Source of the DNA: Sneathiella sedimenti
GTDB taxonomy: Bacteria; Pseudomonadota; Alphaproteobacteria; Sneathiellales; Sneathiellaceae
NCBI RefSeq assembly: GCF_017313765.1
Contig: NZ_JAFLNC010000001.1
Location: 744,001-808,000, forward strand
Length of the DNA: 64,000 nt
Direction of reading: 5' to 3'
Shown here: positions 26,626 through 35,926 of the stretch, piece by piece
Numbering within the stretch: position 1 is the stretch's first letter
Layout of the letters: every line of letters begins with the position of its first letter
Translations under genes and position numbers: made by a program
The notes under the pieces: generated by a model
The model's database searches: none
The model's input: the letters and a program-made list of their open reading frames with translations, nothing else
Told to the model about the DNA's origin: nothing

Positions 26626-28728
26626 TCAGGAGTTTTCAACTAGCTGCGTCGATTGCGCAGCAACAGTCGCCGGAAGGTAGCAGAAGACGGTTGTGCCGAT
26701 ATTTTCCTGCGACGTGAGCTCAACATGACCGCCATGCAGCTCGACAAAGCTTTTCACCAACGACAGTCCGAGACCCGCCCCAGCATTCTGCTTCGTGCTA
26801 TCGCCCTTGGTGAACCGCTTAAAAATATGGTCAACCTGATCATCGGCAATGCCCTTACCGTTATCGCGGACCGTCAACACGTAGCCGTCGTTGATTTTCT
26901 GCGCACCGAGAATAATTTCGCCCTTTGATGGCGTGAATTTGATGGCATTACTGAAGAGGTTGAAGATCACCTGCTTGATGCGCCGCTCATCCACCTCGAC
27001 AATACCAAGGTCACCGGCAATTTCCGTCTTGATCTCCAGATGGCGCTTTTTCGCGCGGTCCTGAACCATGGCAACGACATTCTGGAGCATTGCCGCGAGA
27101 TCAACGGGCGCTTTCTCAAGTTCCATTTTGCCCGCCTGAATATTCGCCATATCAAGGATATCATTGATCAGCAGCAACAAATGATCGGAACTGTCCAGGA
27201 TCCCCTGGCCATATTCCACCTGCTTATCGTTAAGCGGCCCGAAGAATTCCTTCACCAGAATTTCGGCAAATCCGATTATGGTATTGAGCGGAGTGCGGAG
27301 CTCGTGGCTCACGCTGGCAACAAACTCGGTTTTCATCTTGTCCGCAGCTTCAAGAGCTTCGTTACGTTCCTGTAGTGCCCGTTGGGCCCGCAGCTCATGG
27401 GTGACATCGATATAGGTGAAAAGCACATTACCATCCGGCAACGGCACACGATTAAAGTCGATTATATTGCCGCCCGGATGCTCGATGCGCCCGCTGGAAG
27501 CGTCCCGGCGGGTCACATTGGCGACATATTTTTCCCGAAGATCGTTCGCCCAGTCGATATTCGTCTTTTGCAGATAATGGTCAATTATTTGCGATATATG
27601 GATATCTTCCTGCAAAAACTCTTCTTCAAGCTCCCAAATCGCGCAATAAGCCGCGTTAAAGAGCTTAAGCCGGGCATCGGAGCCGAATACAGCAACACCT
27701 TCGTAAAGATTATCGAGCGTCGCACGCTGAACCGCGATCTGGGTGTTGCGCGCCCGCTCCAGGACGACCTTGTCGGTCACATCTTCCGACAGAAAAAGCA
27801 AGCCGCCGAAAGGATGCGGGGTGATGATGTTGCGCAGCACTGTCTCGTCGGGGAGCTGCACCAGTTCCTCCCGCATCTCGATCACATTGGTAAAGAGAGA
27901 CCGGCGCTTTTCTTTGTAGGACGCGAAATCCGCCTGTTCCGGCAAACGCCGCAGTTCCCGCTGCTTGTCCAGCACCTCGCTGATGGTTGGCTTGCCATAG
28001 AGGAAGTCATCGCTCATTCGCCACAGTTTTGCATAGGTCTGATTAAAAAACTCCAGGCGTTGATCGGGACCGTAAATGGCGATGGCGCTTGCCATATTCT
28101 CCAAAACGTCAGCGTGACCGTCGATATGGCGTTTAAGTTCAGCGGAGAGTTCGGCCTCCCCAGTGGTATCAATGGCAAAGCCCGCCAACTGGTTATCAAA
28201 TTCCAGCGGCGTTTCCACAATCTTGAAGCTGAGCCGGTCCCCATCGACAATATAGCGCCGGGTCTCGCTCTGGGTCATACCCGTAACCCGCGCCTTCGTC
28301 GCCAGCTTGCGGGCCTGGTCCGGGTCCCGGCTCGACGCCAGTTCTGGCACTGCCGTCTCCTCGTCATCATCAATACCGACAATTTCCGAATATTTCCTGT
28401 TGCGCCAGATAATCTTCGAACTCTGGTCGCGCCGCCAGATCGGGATTGGCGCAGCATGTAGCAGCTCGATGAAATCATCCCGTTCCTGGCGTGCTGTCGC
28501 AAGGGAGGATTTCAACGAAATGATTTCCGATTGCACCCGTTCCTGGTCCGATTTTAGGGAATCGATTGTTTCTTCATAGCCGTGTAGTTTTTCAGTTTCC
28601 CGATCGAGCTGACCGAGAAGGGATAAGGCCTTTTTGCGCATGACGAAAAATGCCATCAGCAAGCCGATGACGGCCAGCGATAGCAACCAAACAAGCGTCA
28701 ACTGTGTTGAGGTAAAATCTTCTATCAT
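26626..28728 (-). CDS. PAS-domain sensor histidine kinase
   Basis: 700 residues. One N-terminal membrane span (about 12-30), a short coiled coil, then PAS-type domains at about 85-190 (LLHAAPIPIWRRDQSSKIIW), 205-310 and 325-440. The HisKA box ASVSHELRTPLNTIIGF has the phospho-acceptor His near residue 475, and the ATPase domain shows NLFSNAIKFTP, DNGKGI and GAGLGLSLVKSF. No receiver domain is attached and no response regulator is adjacent. A PAS kinase upstream of tsaE is seen in other alphaproteobacteria; its signal and partner are unknown. It starts the operon that runs to addA. Confidence 0.9.
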   Translation of the reverse strand: MIEDFTSTQLTLVWLLSLAVIGLLMAFFVMRKKALSLLGQLDRETEKLHGYEETIDSLKSDQERVQSEIISLKSSLATARQERDDFIELLHAAPIPIWRRDQSSKIIWRNRKYSEIVGIDDDEETAVPELASSRDPDQARKLATKARVTGMTQSETRRYIVDGDRLSFKIVETPLEFDNQLAGFAIDTTGEAELSAELKRHIDGHADVLENMASAIAIYGPDQRLEFFNQTYAKLWRMSDDFLYGKPTISEVLDKQRELRRLPEQADFASYKEKRRSLFTNVIEMREELVQLPDETVLRNIITPHPFGGLLFLSEDVTDKVVLERARNTQIAVQRATLDNLYEGVAVFGSDARLKLFNAAYCAIWELEEEFLQEDIHISQIIDHYLQKTNIDWANDLREKYVANVTRRDASSGRIEHPGGNIIDFNRVPLPDGNVLFTYIDVTHELRAQRALQERNEALEAADKMKTEFVASVSHELRTPLNTIIGFAEILVKEFFGPLNDKQVEYGQGILDSSDHLLLLINDILDMANIQAGKMELEKAPVDLAAMLQNVVAMVQDRAKKRHLEIKTEIAGDLGIVEVDERRIKQVIFNLFSNAIKFTPSKGEIILGAQKINDGYVLTVRDNGKGIADDQVDHIFKRFTKGDSTKQNAGAGLGLSLVKSFVELHGGHVELTSQENIGTTVFCYLPATVAAQSTQLVENS

Positions 28729-28826
28729 TCTTGCCGGCTCAAAACTTTTGCCTAACTATTACACCATGGTGGTGTCGATGCTCATGGTGCCACCCCCCTA
28801 GCTCGGCGGCATCTACCAGAGAATAG

Positions 28827-28860
28827 AAAAAAAAAGACCGGAGGGATAGCCCTACCGGTC
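28827..28860 (-). terminator. Rho-independent terminator of ahcY
   Basis: On the minus strand GACCGG-TAGGG pairs with CCCTC-CGGTC-type arms around CTAT (one wobble/mismatch in the middle) and is followed by nine T. It is about 40 bases after the ahcY stop codon and is the strongest terminator in this part of the window. Confidence 0.9.
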
Positions 28861-28900
28861 AATTCTCTTCAATCAGGAAGTATCCCGCCTGAGGATAGGA

Positions 28901-30196
28901 TCAATACCGATAGTGATCCGGCTTGAACGGACCGGCCTGCGGGACGCTGATATATTTTGCCTGTTCCGGGCTCAGTTCCGTGAGCCGCGCGCCAAGCTTG
29001 TCGAGATGCAACCGCGCAACCTTCTCATCCAGATGCTTCGGCAGAACATAGACTTCATTCTTGTAGTTGTCGTGGCGTTCCCAAAGTTCGATTTGCGCCA
29101 GCACCTGATTGGTGAAGGAGGCGCTCATCACGAAGCTTGGATGACCCGTTGCACAACCAAGGTTGACCAGCCGTCCTTCGGCCAGCACGATCAGGCGCTT
29201 GCCATCGGGAAACTCAACCTCATCGACCTGCGGCTTTACATTGTGCCAGGCATAGTTGCGAAGCGCATTGATCTGAATTTCGGAATCGAAATGACCAATA
29301 TTGCAGACGATCGCGCGATCTTTCATTTCCCGCATATGATCGAGCGTGATGACGTCGATATTACCGGTAGTCGTCACAAAAATATCGCCAAATTTCGCCG
29401 CTTCATCGAGGGTAACGACTTCATAGCCTTCCATCGCCGCCTGCAGAGCGCAAATTGGATCAATTTCCGTGACCAGGACACGTGCGCCCTGGCTCCGGAG
29501 CGAGGCGGAGGATCCCTTGCCGACATCGCCATAGCCGCAAACCACGGCAACTTTACCCGCAATCATCACGTCGGTGGCGCGCTTGATGCCATCAACAAGG
29601 CTTTCACGGCAGCCATAGAGATTGTCGAACTTTGATTTGGTCACCGAGTCGTTGACGTTGATCGCCGGAACCTTCAATGTGCCGGCTTTGGCCATTTCAT
29701 AAAGCCGGTGCACGCCGGTTGTCGTTTCCTCGGACAGGCCCAGAACGTCTTTCATCAGTTCCGGGTAATCATCATGCATTACCTGGGTGAGGTCGCCGCC
29801 GTCATCAAGGATAAGGTTCGGACGCCAGCCGTTGGGTCCCTCGATCGTCTGGATGATGCACCAATGGGCTTCTTCTTCGGTTTCACCCTTCCAGGCAAAA
29901 ACCGGGATGCCCGCCGCCGCCATCGCCGCCGCCGCCTGATCCTGGGTCGAGAAGATATTGCATGACGACCAGCGTACTTCCGCACCAAGGGCTGTCAGCG
30001 TTTCAATCAGAACGGCCGTCTGGATGGTCATATGCAGGCAACCGGCAATCCGCGCGCCTTTCAGCGGCTTCTTGTCGCCAAATTCCTCGCGCAGTGCCAT
30101 CAGGCCCGGCATCTCGGTTTCCGCAATGGCAATTTCCTTGCGGCCCCAGTCGGCCAGCGACATATCCGCGACCTTGAAATCTTCAAATTTCGTCAT
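28901..30196 (-). CDS. ahcY: Adenosylhomocysteinase
   Basis: 431 residues. NAD-binding [20 protein letters not shown] near residue 220, the substrate region [13 protein letters not shown] with catalytic lysine, GHFDSEI and the C-terminal KPDHYRY signature are all present. It splits S-adenosylhomocysteine into homocysteine and adenosine, removing a product that inhibits methyltransferases. Single-gene unit with its own promoter and terminator. I looked for an S-adenosylhomocysteine riboswitch in the 5' region and saw none that fits. Confidence 0.97.
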   Translation of the reverse strand: MTKFEDFKVADMSLADWGRKEIAIAETEMPGLMALREEFGDKKPLKGARIAGCLHMTIQTAVLIETLTALGAEVRWSSCNIFSTQDQAAAAMAAAGIPVFAWKGETEEEAHWCIIQTIEGPNGWRPNLILDDGGDLTQVMHDDYPELMKDVLGLSEETTTGVHRLYEMAKAGTLKVPAINVNDSVTKSKFDNLYGCRESLVDGIKRATDVMIAGKVAVVCGYGDVGKGSSASLRSQGARVLVTEIDPICALQAAMEGYEVVTLDEAAKFGDIFVTTTGNIDVITLDHMREMKDRAIVCNIGHFDSEIQINALRNYAWHNVKPQVDEVEFPDGKRLIVLAEGRLVNLGCATGHPSFVMSASFTNQVLAQIELWERHDNYKNEVYVLPKHLDEKVARLHLDKLGARLTELSPEQAKYISVPQAGPFKPDHYRY

Positions 30197-30271
30197 TTTT
30201 TGCTCTTTCGCATAAAATTCTAAATAGTCAGGTCGCGCTCGTAAGAACGGGAACCAGCTCCGATTGCCATC

Positions 30272-30300
30272 TGTATAGCAACCCTTACCTGCTTAATCAA
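30272..30300 (-). promoter_or_regulatory. Sigma-70-type promoter of ahcY
   Basis: On the minus strand TTGATT (30300-30295) and TATACA (30277-30272) are separated by 17 bases. The predicted leader is about 70 bases. A perfect 12-base palindrome lies about 25 bases upstream of the -35 element. Confidence 0.65.
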
Positions 30301-30324
30301 TATACATATAAAGAAATATTTATA

Positions 30325-30336
30325 TCGTTATAACGA
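30325..30336. promoter_or_regulatory. Perfect 12-base palindrome upstream of ahcY promoter
   Basis: TCGTTATAACGA is its own reverse complement and sits in an AT-rich gap between the ptsH-like gene and the ahcY promoter. Its place upstream of the -35 element would suit an activator or repressor site, but no binding protein is identified. Confidence 0.35.
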
Positions 30337-30353
30337 CGAATTTTGTCGGCTTT

Positions 30354-30623
30354 TCACTCTTCACCGAACTTGTCGGCAACCAGCCCTGACAATGCCTCGA
30401 TGGCGGCGGTGGCGTCCGGCCCGGTAACTTCCACTGAAATTGTCGTGCCATTTGAGGCGGCGAGCATCATCAGCCCCATGATCGAGCTGCCGGAAACCTT
30501 GTACTCACCCTTTATGACGTGGATATCAGCGTTGTATTTCTCAGCGCATTTGACAAATTTGGCCGCCGCGCGGGCATGCAGGCCACGGGCATTGCTAATC
30601 ACAAGGTCGCGTTTCATGTCCAC
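30354..30623 (-). CDS. ptsH: HPr family phosphocarrier protein
   Basis: 89 residues. NARGLHARAAAKFVKCAE holds the phosphorylatable histidine (His near residue 15), and the regulatory serine region GSSIMGLMMLAAS matches the HprK target site. There is no sugar permease or enzyme I gene nearby, so this is a regulatory PTS protein as in other alphaproteobacteria. It lies 36 bases after the EIIA gene. Confidence 0.93.
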   Translation of the reverse strand: MDMKRDLVISNARGLHARAAAKFVKCAEKYNADIHVIKGEYKVSGSSIMGLMMLAASNGTTISVEVTGPDATAAIEALSGLVADKFGEE

Positions 30624-30659
30624 GCGCCCTTCGCAAAATCAGCGCTCCTGTCGGTCATT

Positions 30660-31064
30660 TCAGGATTTGTCAGCCAAAAGGTGAGAGGCAACATTGATAT
30701 ATTTCCGACCTGATTCTTGCGCAGCGGCAACCGCATTGGCCATATTATCCTCCCCGCGAACACTTGCCAGCTTGATCAGCATCGGCAGGTTGATGCCGGC
30801 AATCACCTCGACATTTGCCTTTTCCATTACAGATATGGCGAGATTGGACGGTGTCCCGCCGAACATGTCGGTCAGGATTATCACACCGGCGCCGCTTTCC
30901 ACCTCGGCCACGGCGGCGAGAATGTCCTGGCGTCGTTGTTCCATATCATCGTCCGGACCAATCGATATGGCACGCACCTGGGTTTGCGGGCCCACCACAT
31001 GTTCTGTCGCATTGACGAATTCCTCCGCCAACCGGCCGTGGGTCACCAAAACCATTCCGATCAT
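30660..31064 (-). CDS. PTS EIIA component, mannose/fructose family (regulatory)
   Basis: 134 residues. MIGMVLVTHGRLAEEF has the phosphorylated histidine at position 9, and VIILTDMFGGTPSNLA is the conserved family segment. No EIIB, EIIC or EIID partner is present, so it should be a terminal phosphate acceptor that signals the state of the PTS rather than a transport protein. It lies between rapZ and ptsH. Confidence 0.9.
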   Translation of the reverse strand: MIGMVLVTHGRLAEEFVNATEHVVGPQTQVRAISIGPDDDMEQRRQDILAAVAEVESGAGVIILTDMFGGTPSNLAISVMEKANVEVIAGINLPMLIKLASVRGEDNMANAVAAAQESGRKYINVASHLLADKS

Positions 31065-31101
31065 TTTCCCCTCATTCCTTGTTGAAAAGACGTATCTTTT
31101 C

Positions 31102-32004
31102 CTATCTGGTTGTTATTTCGGCATCTGCCAGATCGCGATGCACCAAATTAGCAAAATAACCGGATTTTACCACCAGGTCATGAATTTTTTCCGCAACGCA
31201 CACAGAGCGATGACGACCGCCCGTACAGCCGAATGCAATGGTGAGGTAGGATTTCCCCTCCTCGACATAACGCGGCAATAACAATAACAGCAGCTTTTCC
31301 ACCTGATCCATGAAGTCAGCATAGGCCGGGTCCCGCCCAACGAAATCCGCCACCTCCTGATCCCGCCCGGTCATCGGCCTCAAACGGTTGTCGTAGAAAG
31401 GGTTCTGCAAAAACCGGACATCAAACATCAGGTCAGACTCGCGGGGGATTCCGTGGACATAGGAAAAGGACATCACCGTCACGGAAAGACGGGACGCCCG
31501 CTGCAGGCTGAAATGCCCCGTCAGAAGGCGTTTAAGTTCCGGCTGGGAGAGATTTGTGCTGTCGATCCGGAGATCGGCTGCATTTTTAAGACCGGCAAGT
31601 CGCTGTTTTTCCAGGCGTATCCCGTCACCTACCGGACGGTCGGTGGCGAGCGGGTGCCGGCGACGGGTCTCGGTAAAGCGCCGCTGCAGCACCGCGTCGT
31701 CACAATCCATGAACAAAAGACGGACCGGGTCATGGCCTTTCGCGCGCAGGGACGCGATCACTTCCAGCACCAGTTCTGTTGAAAAGCCCCGTGTCCTGAA
31801 ATCAATACCGACCGCCAGGTTTGCAATGCCCCCTTCTCCGGTCTCATTCACCATTGCCGGCAGCAGGGAAAGCGGGATGTTGTCCGCGACTTCCCATCCC
31901 ATATCCTCAAACTGGCGCAGGGCTGTACTTTTGCCCGCACCGGAGAGGCCGGAGACAATAACTACCTGGTTCCGAGGACGACCTTCGGGGTCCATTTTAC
32001 TCAT
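31102..32004 (-). CDS. rapZ: RNase adapter protein RapZ
   Basis: 300 residues from the ATG at 32004, which overlaps the hprK stop by eight bases and gives the usual family length; the frame is open for another 45 codons upstream but that part lies inside hprK. Walker A VSGLSGAGKST, FDVRFLQNPFYDNRLRPMTG and the C-terminal GCTGGRHRSVCVAEKI are diagnostic. In enterics RapZ binds small RNAs and guides RNase E to control GlcN6P synthase; in alphaproteobacteria the role is less known. The gene order hprK-rapZ-EIIA-HPr is conserved in this class. Confidence 0.92.
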   Translation of the reverse strand: MSKMDPEGRPRNQVVIVSGLSGAGKSTALRQFEDMGWEVADNIPLSLLPAMVNETGEGGIANLAVGIDFRTRGFSTELVLEVIASLRAKGHDPVRLLFMDCDDAVLQRRFTETRRRHPLATDRPVGDGIRLEKQRLAGLKNAADLRIDSTNLSQPELKRLLTGHFSLQRASRLSVTVMSFSYVHGIPRESDLMFDVRFLQNPFYDNRLRPMTGRDQEVADFVGRDPAYADFMDQVEKLLLLLLPRYVEEGKSYLTIAFGCTGGRHRSVCVAEKIHDLVVKSGYFANLVHRDLADAEITTR

Positions 32005-32428
32005 ACCCTGTCCGTAATGGGTTTTGACGGAGCGCCAGACGCACAACCGCTTCCGACGACGCCGTAAACGGATCAAGCGCACGACGCGGGACTTCCACGT
32101 CATCAAATACGGCAACGTCATCTGCCGGCGCCCGATCAATCTGGCTATAGGGCATCAGATCGAAGACAAGCGCAAGCGGAATATCCCCTGTCACAGGCAA
32201 CGGCATCAGCCCGAGACCTCGCACCTCGATCCTGCCGGAGATTTCGACGGGCGCCTTTAGATAAAGCCGGCCATCGCGCATGTGAATTTCGGTATAATCG
32301 TCGGATATTAATGTGCCGCCGCCATCAACCAGCCGCAGCGCAAGATCGGACTTGCCGGACCCTGAAGGGCCCCGCAACAGGACGCCCTTGCCCTCAATCT
32401 CGACTGAACTGGCATGACAAGTGATCAT
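31997..32428 (-). CDS. hprK: Short HPr kinase/phosphorylase (C-terminal domain only)
   Basis: 143 residues, about half of the Firmicute protein: the N-terminal domain is absent, as is normal for alphaproteobacterial HprK. Walker A LLRGPSGSGKSDLALRL is at residues about 18-34, followed by GGTLISDD with the catalytic acid and the EVRGLGLMPLP signature. It phosphorylates a serine of HPr. The gene lies 25 bases after the chvG-like kinase and overlaps rapZ. Confidence 0.92.
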   Translation of the reverse strand: MITCHASSVEIEGKGVLLRGPSGSGKSDLALRLVDGGGTLISDDYTEIHMRDGRLYLKAPVEISGRIEVRGLGLMPLPVTGDIPLALVFDLMPYSQIDRAPADDVAVFDDVEVPRRALDPFTASSEAVVRLALRQNPLRTGYE

Positions 32429-32453
32429 AATTCCGACCCTATGCCAGACCTTC

Positions 32454-34124
32454 CTATTTTGGCAACTTTATTAGGAATATGGCGCCCAGCACCTTACCCG
32501 TTTCATCCGTCCGGTTTCGGGCAGTAATTGTCCCGCCATGGGCGTCAATGATCAGCCGGGAAATGCTGAGCCCGAGCCCCGAATGTCGGCCAAAGCCCTC
32601 TGCTTTGGGTCTTTCCGTATAGAAGCGGCTGAAAATGGCATCGAGCTTGTTCTCGGGAATGCCGGGCCCTTCATCTTCAACGCTGAGTTCGACAAATTTG
32701 TCGTCCTCCTTGAGGCGGATCAGAACCTGGCCATCTTCCGGAGAGAAAGAGACGGCGTTGTCTATGAGGTTTCTGAGGACCTGGCCCAACCGACCCGGGA
32801 GGCCGGTGACCTTAACCGCTTTTCCAGGCCGCTTGAAATCAAAGGAAATCGCAGTGAACATCTGGGTCGTGCGATAGCCATCAAGCACCCCTTCCACCAG
32901 CTTGATCAGGTCCACCGGTTCACCCTCCGCACGGGAGAGTTCCGCATCCAGGCGGCTCGCGGCCGAGATGTCGGTGATCAACCGGTCGAGCCGCTTTACA
33001 TCACTGGCGATAACGACGCGGAGTTTTTCGCGCGTTTCCTCATCCTTTACCCGCTCGAACGCCTGTACTGCCGTCCCGAGGGAAGTCAGCGGGTTCTTCA
33101 ATTCATGGGCAACGTCAGCGGCAAAAGCCTCAATCGCGTCGAGCCGGTCGTAAAGAGCCGTGGTCATTGCCCGGAAGGAGACGGAGAGATCGCCGATCTC
33201 GTCCTTTCTGTCCGAGAAGTCGGGTATGACCATGCGCCGCCCGATTCCACGGCGCACCTTGTCCGCTGCCTCCGCAAGCACATGGATCGGAGCCGCAATG
33301 GTACGCGCTAGGAAGAGGGAAAGGAGCAGCGTGATAACCAACGTGACCGCGAAGACAATCAGGGTCGTCACCTGCGCTGAGCGGACGGCGTCATCAATAC
33401 TGCTTCCACTTTCCGTCAGCAGCAATCCGCCGAGGATATGCTTGAACCCCTGAACGGGCACGGAAACGGAAAGGACAAGCTCGCCCTTATAGGTCTGGCG
33501 GGTCATACGCCCGTTGTCACCATTGATGGCGGAGCCAATTTCCTGGAAATCCGCTGCGCTCGGGATCGGGTTCGTCGGGAAGAGCGGATAGTCATATTTT
33601 GCCGGGAACAGCTTTTCCCAGCCGTCATAGAGCTCCTCAAAGAAAAGACGCACGGGACTTTTCACTTCCGGTGGGGGAAGCTCTTCCGACACGATATTAC
33701 GACCGGCGGAAATCAGGCGGCGGCTGTCGGCAATCAGCACCCCTTCCCGATCGAACAGGAGCGCCGGGGTATTGGTCACGATGGAAAGCCGTCTCAGAAC
33801 GCGTTTAATGGGAAGGGAATCGAGCGTCAGATATTGAACCTGCCCGTCAAGCGAGACCTCTTGCAGCGCCGCCTCACCAAGGGCGCCCGCTATCATCCGG
33901 CCATTGGTCGTCAGCGCCTGGAACCGCGCCTCGATCAGGCCATCACGGAACTGATCAAGGTACAGAATTCCGCCCGCCAGAAAAACAACAGAGAACAGAT
34001 TGATCGCCATAATCCGGCGTCCAAGAGAGGAAAAGGGGCCTCGCCTTACCTTTTTCTCCCGGTTCTCCGATTTTTTTCCGTCAGGAACTGACTCTCCTAC
34101 ATGGAGATTAGGATCCACATTCAT
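32454..34124 (-). CDS. chvG: ChvG-type sensor histidine kinase
   Basis: 556 residues. A cytosolic N-terminus of about 35 residues, a span at about 38-58, a periplasmic stimulus-sensing domain to about 250, a second span, HAMP, then HisKA with the box AHELKNPLTSLGTAVQAF and an ATPase domain with NLIDNAVSFSPEDG, DEGPGIP and GLGLSISRLI. The ChvG/ExoS family senses acid or envelope stress and controls exopolysaccharide, motility and host-interaction genes through ChvI. It lies 21 bases after chvI. Confidence 0.92.
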   Translation of the reverse strand: MNVDPNLHVGESVPDGKKSENREKKVRRGPFSSLGRRIMAINLFSVVFLAGGILYLDQFRDGLIEARFQALTTNGRMIAGALGEAALQEVSLDGQVQYLTLDSLPIKRVLRRLSIVTNTPALLFDREGVLIADSRRLISAGRNIVSEELPPPEVKSPVRLFFEELYDGWEKLFPAKYDYPLFPTNPIPSAADFQEIGSAINGDNGRMTRQTYKGELVLSVSVPVQGFKHILGGLLLTESGSSIDDAVRSAQVTTLIVFAVTLVITLLLSLFLARTIAAPIHVLAEAADKVRRGIGRRMVIPDFSDRKDEIGDLSVSFRAMTTALYDRLDAIEAFAADVAHELKNPLTSLGTAVQAFERVKDEETREKLRVVIASDVKRLDRLITDISAASRLDAELSRAEGEPVDLIKLVEGVLDGYRTTQMFTAISFDFKRPGKAVKVTGLPGRLGQVLRNLIDNAVSFSPEDGQVLIRLKEDDKFVELSVEDEGPGIPENKLDAIFSRFYTERPKAEGFGRHSGLGLSISRLIIDAHGGTITARNRTDETGKVLGAIFLIKLPK

Positions 34125-34145
34125 TCAGTCTGAACCGTTTCGGTA

Positions 34146-34862
34146 CTATTTTTCCTTGAACCGATACCCGACGCCATACAGAGTTTCGATGGCAGAAAAG
34201 TCGGGGTCCGTTGCCTTGATCTTCTTGCGCAGCCGTTTGATATGGCTGTCAATCGTGCGATCATCCACATATATATTGTCGTCATATGCCGCGTCCATCA
34301 GCTGATCACGGCTTTTTACATGACCCGGGCGCAGCGCCAGCGCGTGCAACAGCATAAACTCTGTCACTGTGAGTGTCACTTCCTTGCCATCCCAGAAGCA
34401 GGCATGGCGGATGCTGTCGAGCTTTAGCTTGCCCCGCAACATAATATCTTCCTCGCTCTCGCTCTCGCTTTCTTTTGCGGAGCCATGGCGCCTGAGGACT
34501 GTACGGATACGTTCCACCAGCAGGCGCTGTGAGAAAGGCTTACGGATATAGTCGTCGGCACCCATCTTGAGGCCGAGAAATTCGTCAATCTCGTCATCCT
34601 TCGAGGTCAGGAAAATGACCGGCAGGCTGCTCGTCCGGCGCAGGCGGTTCAATAGTTCCATTCCGTCCATGCGCGGCATCTTGATATCCAGCACCGCGAG
34701 ATCCGGCGGGTTGTCGGCGAGACCTTTCAGGGCCTCTTCCCCGTCCGAATATTTAGCCACCTCGAACCCTTCGCTCTCCAGAAGGATCGAAACGGTCGTC
34801 AGGATATTTTGGTCGTCATCGACCAAGGCTACTTTCGTGGCCATATCAGTCCCCAGATTCAT
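34146..34862 (-). CDS. chvI: ChvI-type response regulator
   Basis: 238 residues from the ATG at 34862 (AAGG seven bases upstream); an ATG at 34844 with GGGG upstream gives [13 protein letters not shown], which matches the family N-terminus better, so the start is not settled. Receiver domain with the DDD acid pocket, phospho-acceptor in [13 protein letters not shown] and [12 protein letters not shown], then an OmpR-type winged helix ending YGVGYRFKE. Between the domains is an acidic SESESEED linker coded by a GCTCTC-type repeat. Partner of the ChvG-like kinase encoded next. Confidence 0.93.
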   Translation of the reverse strand: MNLGTDMATKVALVDDDQNILTTVSILLESEGFEVAKYSDGEEALKGLADNPPDLAVLDIKMPRMDGMELLNRLRRTSSLPVIFLTSKDDEIDEFLGLKMGADDYIRKPFSQRLLVERIRTVLRRHGSAKESESESEEDIMLRGKLKLDSIRHACFWDGKEVTLTVTEFMLLHALALRPGHVKSRDQLMDAAYDDNIYVDDRTIDSHIKRLRKKIKATDPDFSAIETLYGVGYRFKEK

Positions 34863-35046
34863 GTCATCACCTTATTGTATGATCTGTCGCATCTAATTGC
34901 CATCTACATTTAGTCAAATTAAGGCAACAGAATGTCCAAGATGAAATTACCGCTCTCGAGGCGCCAAAAACCGTCTAAAATGCGGAATTAGCCGCAGGAA
35001 TTTAATTTTTCTTTGCATTTGTTCGAATTTTTCGCAAAACAGACCG

Positions 35047-35769
35047 ATGACAGATTCATCCCATACCGACAGCCGAGCGGAAACGGTGCGTCGGCTTCTA
35101 CGGCAGGCGACGACGGCCTCCCTCGCGACCAGCATGGCAACTGACGCGACCCCTTATGCATCCCTGGTGCTGATGGCAACCGATCCTGCGGGACAGCCGC
35201 TTCTTCTTCTTTCCGACCTCGCGGTGCACAGCCGGAATATTGCCCGTAATGCATCTGTCTCGCTGTTGATTTCGGAACAACCGGGAGATCGCGATCCGCT
35301 CACCCTGCCCCGCATCTCAGTGGAAGGCCATTTGCAGGTGGTTGATGACAAGAACCTGAAGGCGCGCTATCTGCGCCGTTTCCCCTCAGCACGCGATTTT
35401 GCGGAATTTTCCGATTTCAACTTTTATCGAATGACTATTGCCCGCGCCCATCTGGTCGCCGGATTTGGCGAAATTCATTGGCTCGATCCGGAAAAGTTCC
35501 TCATTGATCCGGGATTTCTGCAAACTGGCAAGGCAGAGTCCGATATCGTCAATCACATGAATACGGATCACGCGGACGCGGTGCAGGAACTGGTTACCGC
35601 GGCAACGGGCACCCCCGCCGATGGCTGGGAAATTTGCGGCATTGATAGAGAGGGAATGGACCTCCGGCAGGGCTGGCGATATGAACGGATTCTCTTTTTT
35701 ACCCCTGCGACGAGTGCGGATGACGTCCGACGGCAGATTATCGGTCTGTTAAAAAACGCAAGAAATTAA
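35047..35769 (+). CDS. HugZ-family heme-utilisation/pyridoxamine oxidase-like protein
   Basis: 240 residues. The N-terminal split-barrel fold resembles pyridoxamine 5'-phosphate oxidase (RRLLRQATTASLATSM, YASLVLMATDPAGQPLLLLSDLAVHSRN) and the C-terminal DUF2470-like part has NHMNTDHADAVQELV and DREGMDLRQG, as in HugZ proteins that bind or degrade heme. Members of this group do not necessarily bind FMN. Divergent from chvI with a 184-base shared region and followed by pckA. No clear Shine-Dalgarno sequence precedes the ATG. Confidence 0.85.
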   Translation: MTDSSHTDSRAETVRRLLRQATTASLATSMATDATPYASLVLMATDPAGQPLLLLSDLAVHSRNIARNASVSLLISEQPGDRDPLTLPRISVEGHLQVVDDKNLKARYLRRFPSARDFAEFSDFNFYRMTIARAHLVAGFGEIHWLDPEKFLIDPGFLQTGKAESDIVNHMNTDHADAVQELVTAATGTPADGWEICGIDREGMDLRQGWRYERILFFTPATSADDVRRQIIGLLKNARN

Positions 35770-35867
35770 TAGAAAATTCAGCTGTTCTGATTTAAGTGGA
35801 ACTAATCCAATGGAAAAATGAAACAGTCGCAAAAAATGAAAGATTTTAAGTCGCTTTTTTGGTGACA

Positions 35868-35889
35868 GTTGTATTGCGCGCCTTATACA
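35868..35889 (+). promoter_or_regulatory. Possible pckA promoter
   Basis: GTGACA-like -35 and TATACA -10 (35884-35889) are about 16 bases apart, 60 bases upstream of the pckA start. The -35 element is a poor match. Confidence 0.4.
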
Positions 35890-35912
35890 TGCGCCTTATT
35901 CTAAAATGAAAA

Positions 35913-35926
35913 GCCCGGAACCGGGC
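35913..35926 (+). promoter_or_regulatory. GC-rich hairpin in the pckA leader
   Basis: GCCCGGAACCGGGC can form a five-pair stem with a GAAC loop, followed by ATCTCTTTT. It lies 22 bases upstream of the pckA start codon. It could be a weak terminator for the upstream gene or an element in the pckA leader. Confidence 0.4.

Noticed and set aside
27382-28461. 359-codon open frame antisense to the PAS histidine kinase
   Set aside because: Opposite-strand shadow of a clear kinase gene, low-complexity and no family resemblance.
30197-30353. Possible S-adenosylhomocysteine or SAM riboswitch upstream of ahcY
   Set aside because: No matching conserved core could be aligned; the leader is short and AT-rich.
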